Below, in pieces: positions 6,773-14,719 of a stretch of 36,400 bases of DNA. The stretch comes from CAYMDS01 sp964576705. GTDB taxonomy: Bacteria; Patescibacteriota; Microgenomatia; Levybacterales; UBA12049. The stretch is taken from NCBI GenBank assembly GCA_964576705.1, contig CAZNVI010000007.1, positions 1-36,400 of the forward strand, read 5' to 3'. The position numbers and the translations under genes were made by a program. A model generated the notes under the pieces. The model had not been told where the DNA came from. It worked only from the letters and a program-made list of their open reading frames with translations, and searched no databases. Positions within the stretch are counted from its first letter, which is position 1; each line of letters starts with the position of its first letter.

Positions 6773-7675
6773 ATGAATATCTATTCAAACATCTCACAAA
6801 ATAAGTGGAAAACTATTTTGATCATGGTTTTATTTGTAGTGTTTATTTCGACACTTACATTCATATTTGCCGGAGCTATCGGAGAAAGTCCCTTAGGCCT
6901 TGCAGGAATAGCCCTTGTTTTCGCTGGCATAATGAGCTTAGGCAGCTACTATTATTCAGATAAATTAGTTCTTGCGACTACCAGGGCACAGCAAATATCA
7001 GAAAAAGATAATCCCTCACTGTATCATACCGTTGAGAATCTTACGATTGCATCAGGCCTACCTATGCCGAGATTGTATGTTATAAATGACCCATCCCCCA
7101 ATGCTTTTGCCACAGGAAGAGATCCGAAGCATGCTGCTGTAGCTGTAACTAGCGGATTACTAGAAAGGCTTGATAAGGCTGAATTGGAAGGTGTAATTGC
7201 CCATGAACTTTCTCATGTTAAAAATTTCGATACCAGACTCATGGCGATCACCGCTGTCCTCGTCGGATTCGTAGCTATTCTCGCAGATCTTTTTATGCGT
7301 AATCTTTTATGGGGAGGTAGAAAAAATGATAATGATTCTGATGCCCGCTGGCAATTAATATTACTAATCGCAGGTATAGTCTTAGCTTTATTATCACCTG
7401 TAGTAGCTACACTTATCCAACTTTCAGTGTCAAGAAAAAGAGAATTTCTTGCGGATGCGTCGGGAGTATTGCTAACTAGATATCCTGAAGGTCTGGCAAG
7501 TGCTCTGGAAAAAATAGCTTCTGATCCCAGGCCACTTCATACTGCATCAAATGCTACTGCACATTTATTCATAGTAAATCCATTTAAGAAACAAGAGCTA
7601 AGCAGATGGCTTTCTTCACTTTTTAATACACACCCTCCGGCTGAAGAAAGAATCAAAATCCTCCGCTCTATGTGA
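6773..7675 (+). CDS. htpX: HtpX membrane zinc metalloprotease (M48)
   Basis: 300 aa. Two N-terminal TM helices (about 14-34 and 39-60) are followed by the M48 domain: zinc ligands H144 and H148 in HELSH, and the third ligand E224 in REFLADASG. Two further hydrophobic helices lie between them (about 155-175 and 195-218). HtpX degrades misfolded membrane proteins at the cytoplasmic face. The length fits the family. It follows lemA by 99 nt, with a GAGGATAATCGC stretch before the ATG, and abuts the next gene. Confidence 0.95.
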   Translation: MNIYSNISQNKWKTILIMVLFVVFISTLTFIFAGAIGESPLGLAGIALVFAGIMSLGSYYYSDKLVLATTRAQQISEKDNPSLYHTVENLTIASGLPMPRLYVINDPSPNAFATGRDPKHAAVAVTSGLLERLDKAELEGVIAHELSHVKNFDTRLMAITAVLVGFVAILADLFMRNLLWGGRKNDNDSDARWQLILLIAGIVLALLSPVVATLIQLSVSRKREFLADASGVLLTRYPEGLASALEKIASDPRPLHTASNATAHLFIVNPFKKQELSRWLSSLFNTHPPAEERIKILRSM

Positions 7676-7676
7676 T

Positions 7677-8264
7677 ATGCAGTACCCTAATTTAAAGGAA
7701 ATACGAAAGCTTCATTTGAAGCTAGCTTTAAACAAACAAACTTTTGAACGAGTTTTAATCCACTGTGAAATAGTAGAAAAAATTGCACTCCAGTTAATAA
7801 AAAACAGGTCTTTAGTAACTAATCTGAATCTGATAAAAGCAGGAGCTCTTCTGCATGACATAGGAGCTTATACATTCTTCAATATTAAACCTTTTAACGA
7901 AAGAGAATATATCAGACATGGCATAGTAGGACACGCTATCCTAAAAAATGAAGGTTATCCTGAGGATTTATGCAGAATCGCAAGCCACCATACAGGTATG
8001 GGCTTAAGGAAATCAGAAATAATTGAGAAGAATTTACCTTTACCGCATGACAATTTTATTGCCGAGACAATTGAAGAGAAGATCATAATGTATGCTGATA
8101 AATTTCATTCAAAACACCCCAGATTCAATACTTATGAAACTTATAAGAAGCAAGCCGCGTCCTTCGGAAAATATAATCAAGATTTGCTAGAAACGTTTAA
8201 GAAACAATTTGGGATACCGAAACTAGAAGAACTAGCCGTTCAATATAAAATGCCAATCTTCTAA
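7677..8264 (+). CDS. HD-domain phosphohydrolase (HDIG type)
   Basis: 195 aa. An HD domain carries LLHDIGAYTF (metal-binding His-Asp at about residue 60), downstream HGIVGHAIL and ASHHTG histidines, and MYADKF, the usual closing Asp. This order matches the stand-alone HDIG proteins (TIGR00295-like). HD proteins hydrolyse phosphoesters such as (d)NTPs or nucleotide 2',3'-esters; substrate cannot be assigned. The ATG begins one base after the htpX stop, so translation is probably coupled. All expected metal ligands appear present. Confidence 0.85.
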   Translation: MQYPNLKEIRKLHLKLALNKQTFERVLIHCEIVEKIALQLIKNRSLVTNLNLIKAGALLHDIGAYTFFNIKPFNEREYIRHGIVGHAILKNEGYPEDLCRIASHHTGMGLRKSEIIEKNLPLPHDNFIAETIEEKIIMYADKFHSKHPRFNTYETYKKQAASFGKYNQDLLETFKKQFGIPKLEELAVQYKMPIF

Positions 8265-8282
8265 TCTCAGACTTCATTTTAA

Positions 8283-8291
8283 TGCTACAAT
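8283..8291 (+). promoter_or_regulatory. Extended -10 promoter of murT
   Basis: TGCTACAAT gives an extended -10 (TG-n-TACAAT). With a 6-nt discriminator the transcript would start at 8298, exactly the A of the murT ATG, so the mRNA would be leaderless. No good -35 is seen. Confidence 0.5.
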
Positions 8292-8297
8292 TAGATC

Positions 8298-9521
8298 ATG
8301 CTTAACTCCATTTTGATTTTTTCGGGAAAGCTAATTTCATATACAACCAGAAGTCTGAACTTAGGCGATGGATCTACCTGGCCAGGACATATAGCATTAA
8401 AGTTCAACAAATTTTTTATAAAAGATATCATACAGAACTCAGGTATTAAAACCATAATTGTAGCTGGAACTAACGGAAAAACCACCACATCAAAGCTGAT
8501 TTCGACTATTTTGGAGAAAAAAAAGAAAACCGTTATACACAATTCTTCAGGTGCCAATTTACTTAACGGCATCGCATCAAGTTTAATTCTGCAAAGTAGC
8601 ATCTTTTCAAAGTTAAACTACGATTATGCGATTTTTGAAGTGGATGAGAACGCGTTACCATTAGTCCTCAGAGAGGTAAGTCCCGACTACCTAATCATCT
8701 TAAATCTTTTCCGCGACCAATTAGATCGATACGGAGAAGTAAATACAATTTCTCTCAAATGGAGAAATGCGATTAAAAATCTGACTGAATTAACTACCCT
8801 AATTCTAAATGCTGACGATCCGAGTGTTTCTTATATGGGTAATAACACTAAAGCGAAAACTAAGTATTTTAGCTGCAGCGATCAATCAAATAATGACAAT
8901 GCCCAATCACACGCTACTGATTCTACGTATTGTCCGAAATGCGGTGAAAAGCTAACTTATAAAAGCATTACCTTTTCTCACCTTGGGGATTGGGCATGTA
9001 AAGAATGCGGGCTTAAAAGACCAGCATCAAATCTTAACAAATCTCCATTTTATCCATTATCCGGTCTTTATAATACCTACAATACGAATGCTGCTGTATT
9101 ATTTGCTGAAAATGAGCAGATTGATGAAAAAAGTATAAAAAATGCACTGATGGAATTTAAGCCAGCTTTTGGCAGACAAGAAGAAATGTCAATTGGAGAT
9201 AAAAAAGTTAGAATATTCCTATCAAAAAATCCTACAGGTTTTAACGAGTCTCTTCGTACCGCTAAATCTATGAATGCCAAACATATACTCTTCGTTTTAA
9301 ATGACCGAATCCCTGATGGGCGTGATGTTTCCTGGATTTGGGACACNNNNNNNNNNNNNNNNNNNNNNNNNNNNNNNNNNNNNNNNNNNNNNNNNNNNNN
9401 NNNNNNNNNNNNNNNNNNNNNNNNNNNNNNNNNNNNNNNNNNNNNNACGCTTTATATTATTCCCACATATTCAGCGATGCTTGATGTGAGAAAAATTCTA
9501 ACGGGTAAAAAAATCTTATGA
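8298..9521 (+). CDS. murT: MurT, lipid II isoglutaminyl synthase ligase subunit (contains assembly gap)
   Basis: A Mur-ligase-like protein of 407 codons, 34 of which fall in or touch the N gap. It has the ATP-binding loop AGTNGKTTT, a central ligase domain and a zinc ribbon CPKC...CKEC characteristic of MurT, followed by the DUF1727 domain (FGRQEEM, SKNPTGFNESL, DGRDVSWIWD, then TLYIIPTYSAML after the gap). MurT activates the D-Glu carboxylate of lipid II for amidation, using ammonia from GatD. The catalytic Asp expected just after WIWD is hidden by the gap. The stop overlaps the gatD start (ATGA). Known homologues have more residues between WIWD and TLYI than 34, so the true gap may exceed 100 nt. 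Confidence 0.93.
   Translation: MLNSILIFSGKLISYTTRSLNLGDGSTWPGHIALKFNKFFIKDIIQNSGIKTIIVAGTNGKTTTSKLISTILEKKKKTVIHNSSGANLLNGIASSLILQSSIFSKLNYDYAIFEVDENALPLVLREVSPDYLIILNLFRDQLDRYGEVNTISLKWRNAIKNLTELTTLILNADDPSVSYMGNNTKAKTKYFSCSDQSNNDNAQSHATDSTYCPKCGEKLTYKSITFSHLGDWACKECGLKRPASNLNKSPFYPLSGLYNTYNTNAAVLFAENEQIDEKSIKNALMEFKPAFGRQEEMSIGDKKVRIFLSKNPTGFNESLRTAKSMNAKHILFVLNDRIPDGRDVSWIWDXXXXXXXXXXXXXXXXXXXXXXXXXXXXXXXXXXTLYIIPTYSAMLDVRKILTGKKIL
9347..9446. other. Assembly gap (100 N)
   Basis: Exactly 100 undetermined bases inside murT, the usual placeholder for a gap of unknown size. The reading frame matches murT on both sides, but the missing length is not known. Confidence 0.99.
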
Positions 9522-10354
9522 AAAACCAACGACTCGCCTCGCGACGAAGCGGGCTATTGACTAATAAATATAGACTTACCATCGGATGGCTATATCCAGA
9601 CCTTATGAGTACATATGGAGATCGCGGAAATATTTTAGCCTTACAAAAGCGCTGTGATTTAAGAAATATTAACGTAGAGATATTACCTATTACTCAAGAT
9701 ACTAATGACCATCGACTAACGACTATCGACCTTCTTTTCGGCGGCGGGTCACAAGATCGAGAACAGGAAATAGTAATGCGTGATTTAAAGGTAAGAAAAC
9801 AAGATATAATAAAAAAATTAATTGAAGAAGATGTGCCAGCGCTTTTCGTCTGCGGAGCACCGCAACTTATGGGAAGATTTTATGAACCATCCGTCGGAAA
9901 ACGGATTGAAGGTCTTGGGATTTTCAATATGGAAACCATAAACCCCGGCCCTGACACTCCCCGCTGCATAGGGAATATAATAGCTGAAATAGATTGGGAT
10001 ATATTAAGTCAAGCTAATGACCAAAGATTAATGACCAAAGACTCCCTCATAGTTGGCTTCGAAAACCACGGTGGTCGTACATATCTTGGAAAGAATACCA
10101 AACCATTTGCGAAAGTTTTAAAAGGATTTGGTAATAACGGTAAAGATAAAACAGAAGGGGTGGTTTATAAAAACGCCATCGGGTGCTATTTCCACGGTCC
10201 TCTACTTCCGAAAAATCCGCAAATCGCAGATTTGTTAATCAAAAAAGCCCTTGAAGTTAAATATAAAAAAGAGATAACCCTCTCCCCTCTTGATGATACC
10301 CTTGAACTAAAGGCTCGAGACACGATTGTCAAAAGACTAGGACTTACAGTATAA
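9518..10354 (+). CDS. gatD: GatD, glutamine amidotransferase subunit of lipid II amidation
   Basis: 278 aa, class I glutamine amidotransferase of the CobB/CobQ-like type. LTIGWLYPDLMSTYGDRGN opens the domain, GGGSQDREQ follows, the nucleophile is C112 in FVCGAPQL and the catalytic His is H226 in YFHGPLLP. It frees ammonia from glutamine for MurT. The start overlaps the murT stop. Three oddities: about 20 extra N-terminal residues are encoded by a repeat (9526-9554) nearly identical to one in atpA, and two in-frame 28-bp heptad repeats add loops at about residues 62-71 and 166-175. None touches the catalytic residues. Confidence 0.93.
   Translation: MKNQRLASRRSGLLTNKYRLTIGWLYPDLMSTYGDRGNILALQKRCDLRNINVEILPITQDTNDHRLTTIDLLFGGGSQDREQEIVMRDLKVRKQDIIKKLIEEDVPALFVCGAPQLMGRFYEPSVGKRIEGLGIFNMETINPGPDTPRCIGNIIAEIDWDILSQANDQRLMTKDSLIVGFENHGGRTYLGKNTKPFAKVLKGFGNNGKDKTEGVVYKNAIGCYFHGPLLPKNPQIADLLIKKALEVKYKKEITLSPLDDTLELKARDTIVKRLGLTV
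9526..9554 (+). repeat. GC-rich repeat unit at the gatD start
   Basis: A 29-nt stretch matching the atpA 28-bp repeat unit (20661 onward) with one internal mismatch. It encodes most of the GatD N-terminal extension and is followed by degenerate heptads (TATTGAC, TATAGAC). Confidence 0.8.
9703..9730 (+). repeat. Heptad repeat inside gatD
   Basis: Four 7-bp units in a row, TAATGAC, CATCGAC, TAACGAC, TATCGAC, all ending GAC. They are read in frame as extra residues NDHRLTTID just before the conserved GGGS strand. Confidence 0.8.
10015..10042 (+). repeat. Second heptad repeat inside gatD
   Basis: A 14-bp unit repeated twice with one mismatch (TAATGACCAAAGAT then TAATGACCAAAGAC), i.e. four heptads, read as NDQRLMTKD. 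Confidence 0.8.
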
Positions 10355-10355
10355 T
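10326..10355 (+). promoter_or_regulatory. Promoter of gatC
   Basis: TTGTCA (10326-10331), an 18-nt spacer and a perfect TATAAT (10350-10355) overlap the end of gatD. The predicted start near 10362 leaves an 11-nt leader before the gatC ATG. Confidence 0.6.
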
Positions 10356-10372
10356 CATGCTTAATTTCAAAT

Positions 10373-10657
10373 ATGAAAATTAATGTATCGAATATTGGAA
10401 AATTGGCTAATTTACCTCTTAGTGAGGAAGAAATAAAAAAATTTGAAAAGCAACTTACTGAAACATTGCAGTATATCGAAGAGCTTAAAGAGGTTGACAC
10501 TCAAAACATTACACCGACAAGCCAGGTAACAGGACTTGAGAATGTCCTTCGTGAAGATGTAGCATCAGAATCTCTTTCTCAAAAAGACGCACTCTCAAAT
10601 GCCAAAAGCATAAATAAGGGCTTCTTCCAAGTGAAAGGGATATTAGAAAATCAATAA
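10373..10657 (+). CDS. gatC: Asp-tRNA(Asn)/Glu-tRNA(Gln) amidotransferase subunit C
   Basis: 94 aa, the small GatC subunit that wraps around GatA and stabilises the GatCAB complex. VSNIGKLANLPLSEEEI, the LQYIEELKEVDT helix, and VLREDV then GFFQVKGIL near the end match the family from end to end. GatCAB converts misacylated Glu-tRNA(Gln) and/or Asp-tRNA(Asn) to the correct amide. Two phosphatase genes separate gatC from gatA. The stop abuts the next ATG with no gap. Confidence 0.95.
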   Translation: MKINVSNIGKLANLPLSEEEIKKFEKQLTETLQYIEELKEVDTQNITPTSQVTGLENVLREDVASESLSQKDALSNAKSINKGFFQVKGILENQ

Positions 10658-11311
10658 ATGCCTACTACTATTTACATAGTCCGCCACGGTCAATCCCACG
10701 GAAATGTTGCTGAAAATTCAATCAAGCCAGTAGATTGGGATCAATGGGGAGAACTACAGGCTCCTCTTACAAAATTGGGTGAGCAACAAGCTAAAAAGAT
10801 TTCAGAAAAACTCAAAAATGTTCATTTTGATTCTATTTTTTCCTCTGATCTAAATCGCGCTCGTGAAACTGCAGAAATTATTGCCAAAGAAAGAGATATT
10901 GCTGTACAAACCGAATCAACGATAAGAGAACGGAATTTTGGGAAACTTTTTTTTGGATTAAAACCCGACGAAAGGAAACAGTTAAGAAAAGCAGTAGAAG
11001 AGCTAAATGACGAAGAGCTATGGCTTCATAAGTTTTCAGAAGATGGTGAAAGTATAAAAGAAGCTTTAGATCGGTTTAAAGCCTTTCTTGAAAAAATCAC
11101 ACCATTATATAAAGGTAAAACCATATTAGTAGTCAACCACGGTAATATAATGAGAACGTTTCTGGTATATCTGAAATGGGCTAAATTTAATGAACTACCT
11201 CCAGGCTCCATCGTTAACACAGGCTTCTTTGTAATTGAAATGGACGAGGGAAAAATTAATATAATAAAAACTGAAGGTGTTACGAAATCAAATTTAGATA
11301 ATGAAGAATAG
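10658..11311 (+). CDS. Histidine phosphatase superfamily protein 1
   Basis: 217 aa, phosphoglycerate mutase-like fold. The phosphorylated His lies in YIVRHGQSHGN (RHG at about residues 9-11); the second Arg is in FSSDLNRARETAEII; ERNFGKL is the region of the acid residue; and VVNHGNIMRT gives the second catalytic His. Such proteins are phosphatases or cofactor-dependent mutases with varied substrates, which cannot be told from sequence. An insert of roughly 15 residues, including DWDQWGE, precedes TKLGEQQA. Starts directly at the gatC stop and overlaps the next phosphatase by 11 nt. Confidence 0.88.
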   Translation: MPTTIYIVRHGQSHGNVAENSIKPVDWDQWGELQAPLTKLGEQQAKKISEKLKNVHFDSIFSSDLNRARETAEIIAKERDIAVQTESTIRERNFGKLFFGLKPDERKQLRKAVEELNDEELWLHKFSEDGESIKEALDRFKAFLEKITPLYKGKTILVVNHGNIMRTFLVYLKWAKFNELPPGSIVNTGFFVIEMDEGKINIIKTEGVTKSNLDNEE

Positions 11312-11921
11312 TCTTACTACTTTTTATATCGTCCGACATGGACAAACAGAAGCAAATCTCAAAAAAATAATTCAAGGACACCTTGACTCCCCTCTTACGA
11401 AACTTGGTAAAGACCAGGCGATGCAGACTGCTTTAAAATTAAAAGATGTAAAATTCGATAAAATCTTTTCATCTGACCTTCTTCGTGCAAAAAGAACTGC
11501 AGAAATAATTACTCTTGAAAGAAAACTAGCGATTGAAACTACCAAGCTTTTGCGTGAACAATTCCTAGGGTCTTTAGAAGGCACTGATAATCGTAAATTA
11601 TTTGCGTTATTTGATGAATGGGATTCTTTATCAGAGAAAGTACGTATGAAAGTACGTCCCAGCTCTGACTCGGAAAACGACGAAGAAATAGTAAATAGAT
11701 TTATAACCTTTATAAGAGAAACTGCTATAACATATCCTGGAAAAAACGTTTTAGTAGTCACGCATGGCGGAATGATATGCGTTTTATTAGTAAAAATTGG
11801 CTATACAACATACAGCAATCTCGAGGATATAGATAATGCCGGTTATATAAAACTGTTATCTGACGGAGTAGAATTTACTGTAAAAGAAACACATGGATTA
11901 ATTCTGAAAAAAGAAAAATAA
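11301..11921 (+). CDS. Histidine phosphatase superfamily protein 2
   Basis: 206 aa, a paralogue of the preceding gene. YIVRHGQTEANLKK, GHLDSPLTKLGKDQA, FSSDLLRAKRTAEII, LREQFLGSLEG and VVTHGGMI are all in place, so the His/Arg/Glu/His catalytic set is intact. The shape is closer to CobC/GpmB-type phosphatases than to true glycolytic mutases. It overlaps the first paralogue by 11 nt, which points to cotranslation and perhaps an old tandem duplication; the two proteins have already diverged strongly outside the motifs. Confidence 0.88.
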   Translation: MKNSLTTFYIVRHGQTEANLKKIIQGHLDSPLTKLGKDQAMQTALKLKDVKFDKIFSSDLLRAKRTAEIITLERKLAIETTKLLREQFLGSLEGTDNRKLFALFDEWDSLSEKVRMKVRPSSDSENDEEIVNRFITFIRETAITYPGKNVLVVTHGGMICVLLVKIGYTTYSNLEDIDNAGYIKLLSDGVEFTVKETHGLILKKEK

Positions 11922-11929
11922 CTTCGTTG

Positions 11930-11959
11930 TTGAATGTAATTAGTAGAAAGCTCTATAAT
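11930..11959 (+). promoter_or_regulatory. Promoter of gatA
   Basis: TTGAAT (11930-11935), an 18-nt spacer and a perfect TATAAT (11954-11959). The predicted transcript starts near 11966, three bases before the ATG at 11969, which supports that start over the upstream TTG and implies a leaderless mRNA. Confidence 0.65.
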
Positions 11960-11968
11960 ATCGAAACT

Positions 11969-13381
11969 ATGAACCTCACATCACTTACCATCAGAGAGGC
12001 CAAAGAAAAATTAACAAAAAAAGAGATTTCCTCTACAGAGCTTACGAAAGCATACCTTGCTCGTATCGAAAAACATGATAAAAAAATTAATTCTTTCGTT
12101 ACTGTAACTGCTGACGAAGCGTTAAAGAACGCGAAAGAAGCTGATGAAAGAATCGCACAACATGATGACCTCCCGCTTCTCGGAATTCCCCTCGCCATTA
12201 AAGATAACTTCTGTACCAAAAACATCAGAACTACTGCATCTAGTAAGGTATTAGATGATTTCATCCCGCCTTATGATTCTACAGTCGTTAAAAAATTAAA
12301 GAATGCCGGAATGGTACTTCTGGGAAAAACTAACATGGACGCTTGGGCACATGGATCATCCACAGAAACATCAGATTATGGAGCTAGCCTAAATCCTTGG
12401 GATACAGAAAGACTTCCAGGTGGTTCATCCGGAGGCTCAGCTGCAGCCACAGCTTCAGATTTTGCTACAGCATCCATCGGCTCAGAAACTGCAGGATCCA
12501 TAAGACAACCAGCTAGCTGGTGCGGTGTGGTAGGTTTAAAACCTACATATGGTAGAGTAAGTCGGTATGGTGTTATCGCTATGGCATCTTCCACAGACAG
12601 CCCTGGGCCTATAACTAAAACCGTTGAAGATTCAGCTCTTTTACTTCAATTACTAGCAGGTAATGATCCACATGATGCTACTAGCTCACAAGCGATTGTT
12701 CCAGATTACCTTTCAAGCCTGACACATGACATTAAAGGCATGAAAATAGGAATATCTGACGTTTATTTTCCTGAAGAAATGGAACCAGAAGTCAAGAAAA
12801 ACGTGGAAAATGCTATAAAACATCTTGAAAAACTGGGCTGTGTTATAAAAAGAATTCCTTTATTTGATCCCAAATATGCTATCGCAGTTTATACCATTCT
12901 TCAACGATCAGAAGTATCATCAAATCTTGCCAGATTTGACGGGATCAGATATGGGAACGACAGATCTTTCTTCGGCGAAGAGGCAAAAAGACGAATTATG
13001 CTTGGTACATATACTCTTTCTGCAGGATATTACGATGCATACTATAAAAAAGCACAACAAGTAAGGACTATCATCGTCTCAGATTTTGAGGAAGCATTCA
13101 GAGATGTCGATGTAATTGTAAGCCCTACATGTCCTACAGTGGCCATGAAAGTAGGCGCTACTAAAGATTCAGCTATGTTTGGTGAACTAGCAGATATTTT
13201 AGTAGAGCCTTCGTCGATTGCTGGACTTCCAGGTATAAATGTAACTTGCGGCTTTACCGAAAACAACCTTCCTGTCGGTATGCAAATCATGGGACCTCAA
13301 TTCGCTGAAGAAAGAGTAATTTCATTGGCTAGTGCTTATGAAAGATCAGCGGAATGGAATATGCGAAAACCCAAATTATGA
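11969..13381 (+). CDS. gatA: Asp-tRNA(Asn)/Glu-tRNA(Gln) amidotransferase subunit A
   Basis: 470 aa amidase-signature enzyme that releases ammonia from glutamine for GatB. The catalytic Lys is in LAIKDNFC, the glycine/serine-rich core is PGGSSGGSAAA and the nucleophilic Ser is in GSETAGSIRQPAS (commonly GSDTGGSIRQPA). GVVGLKPTYGRVSRYG and SSTDSPGPITK, typical of GatA, follow. Full family length. The start at MNLTSLTI was chosen because a promoter lies just upstream and the longer TTG start (11927) would lie inside it. The TGA stop overlaps the gatB ATG. Confidence 0.96.
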   Translation: MNLTSLTIREAKEKLTKKEISSTELTKAYLARIEKHDKKINSFVTVTADEALKNAKEADERIAQHDDLPLLGIPLAIKDNFCTKNIRTTASSKVLDDFIPPYDSTVVKKLKNAGMVLLGKTNMDAWAHGSSTETSDYGASLNPWDTERLPGGSSGGSAAATASDFATASIGSETAGSIRQPASWCGVVGLKPTYGRVSRYGVIAMASSTDSPGPITKTVEDSALLLQLLAGNDPHDATSSQAIVPDYLSSLTHDIKGMKIGISDVYFPEEMEPEVKKNVENAIKHLEKLGCVIKRIPLFDPKYAIAVYTILQRSEVSSNLARFDGIRYGNDRSFFGEEAKRRIMLGTYTLSAGYYDAYYKKAQQVRTIIVSDFEEAFRDVDVIVSPTCPTVAMKVGATKDSAMFGELADILVEPSSIAGLPGINVTCGFTENNLPVGMQIMGPQFAEERVISLASAYERSAEWNMRKPKL

Positions 13382-14682
13382 AATATACACCTATAATCGG
13401 GCTTGAAGTACATGTGGAGCTGAAAACTAAATCTAAAATGTTTTGTTCTTGTTCTGCTGAATATTTCGGAAAAGAGCCTAATACTCATACATGCCCTGTT
13501 TGCTTAGGACTACCAGGCGCACTTCCAGTACCAAATAAAACTGCTATTGAATGGTGTGTAATGATTGGCCTTGCTCTAAACTGTAAAATAAATGAGTTTT
13601 CTAAGTTCGACAGAAAGAATTATTTTTACCCGGATTTATCTAAAGGTTATCAAATAAGCCAATACGATCTTCCTTTCTGCGAAAAAGGGTACATAATACT
13701 TACAAATGGTAAAAAAATTGGTATTACTAGAGTACACATGGAAGAAGATACAGGAAAACTATTACATGCGGGAGACAATAGCCTAATTGACTTCAACCGA
13801 TCAGGTGTTCCTTTAGTAGAAATTGTAACAGATCCGGATTTCAATGATGCAATAGAAGTAAAAGAATATCTTCAGAAACTTCAACAAATAGTACGTTATT
13901 TGAGCGTATCTAACGCTGACATGGAAAAAGGCGATATGCGTTTAGAGCCAAACATTTCGCTTCGTGAAGAGTCGACGCATACATTACCTAAATATAAAGT
14001 TGAAGTTAAAAATATTAATTCATTTAAATTTGTCGAGAAAGCTATTAATTTCGAACTTAAAAGACAGGAAGAGATTTTAGAAAACAGCGAAACACCTACA
14101 CAAGAAACGCGTGGATGGAATGAGAATAAACAAATTACATTTTCTCAAAGATCTAAAGAAGACGCTTCTGATTACAGATACTTTCCTGAACCTGATATCC
14201 CGCCCATCACTTATTCTGAAGAGCAAATTAAAAATATCGAGTCTAAGATGCCAGAATTACCTGATATTAAACAAGCACGCTTTATAAAGCAATATAGCCT
14301 TTCGGAATATGATGCTGAAATTTTGACGCGAGAAAAAGTCTTGGCTGATAAATTTGAAGAGGTGGTCAAATCCGAAATTCCTCCTAAACAAATAGCCAAT
14401 CTAATTATTAATAAAAGAATTGATGCAACAGTTGAGGTGCCGACTTTAGTTGCAAATGTAAAAGCTTTAAGCGCTAAGGTGCAAGTCGATGAAGATAAAT
14501 TACAAAAAATCATTGAGGAAGTAATATCTGAAAATCAAAAAGCAGTTACAGATTATAAAGCAGGAAAAGAAAATATTATTATGTTTTTAGTCGGCCAAGT
14601 AATGAGAAAGTTAGGAGTAAAAGCTGATGCAGCATTAATTAAGCAAAAGCTTGAAGAAATTCTTAAAAAACAGAAAAATTAA
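13378..14682 (+). CDS. gatB: Asp-tRNA(Asn)/Glu-tRNA(Gln) amidotransferase subunit B
   Basis: 434 aa, slightly short for GatB (usually about 475). IIGLEVHVELKTKSKMFC opens the kinase/amidase cradle domain; the zinc cysteines are in CSC and TCPVCLGLPG; DRKNYFYPDLSKGYQISQYD and HMEEDTGK are typical active-site stretches; SDYRYFPEPD follows. The C-terminal YqeY-like tRNA-binding domain is present (about residues 290-430). It phosphorylates and then amidates the misacylated tRNA. The ATG at 13378 (ATGA overlap with gatA) was preferred to an upstream ATG inside gatA. Confidence 0.96.
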   Translation: MKYTPIIGLEVHVELKTKSKMFCSCSAEYFGKEPNTHTCPVCLGLPGALPVPNKTAIEWCVMIGLALNCKINEFSKFDRKNYFYPDLSKGYQISQYDLPFCEKGYIILTNGKKIGITRVHMEEDTGKLLHAGDNSLIDFNRSGVPLVEIVTDPDFNDAIEVKEYLQKLQQIVRYLSVSNADMEKGDMRLEPNISLREESTHTLPKYKVEVKNINSFKFVEKAINFELKRQEEILENSETPTQETRGWNENKQITFSQRSKEDASDYRYFPEPDIPPITYSEEQIKNIESKMPELPDIKQARFIKQYSLSEYDAEILTREKVLADKFEEVVKSEIPPKQIANLIINKRIDATVEVPTLVANVKALSAKVQVDEDKLQKIIEEVISENQKAVTDYKAGKENIIMFLVGQVMRKLGVKADAALIKQKLEEILKKQKN

Positions 14683-14704
14683 TCAAATTATTTATCGAAC
14701 AACG

Positions 14705-14713
14705 TGTTAAAAT
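14705..14713 (+). promoter_or_regulatory. Extended -10 promoter of dnaE
   Basis: TGTTAAAAT is an extended -10 (TG-n-TAAAAT). Transcription would start at 14720, the A of the dnaE ATG, implying a leaderless mRNA. The -35 is poor. Confidence 0.5.
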
Positions 14714-14719
14714 AGCAAT

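Noticed and set aside
11927..11968. TTG start for GatA
   Set aside because: It would put the gatA promoter inside the CDS; the ATG at 11969 fits both family and promoter.
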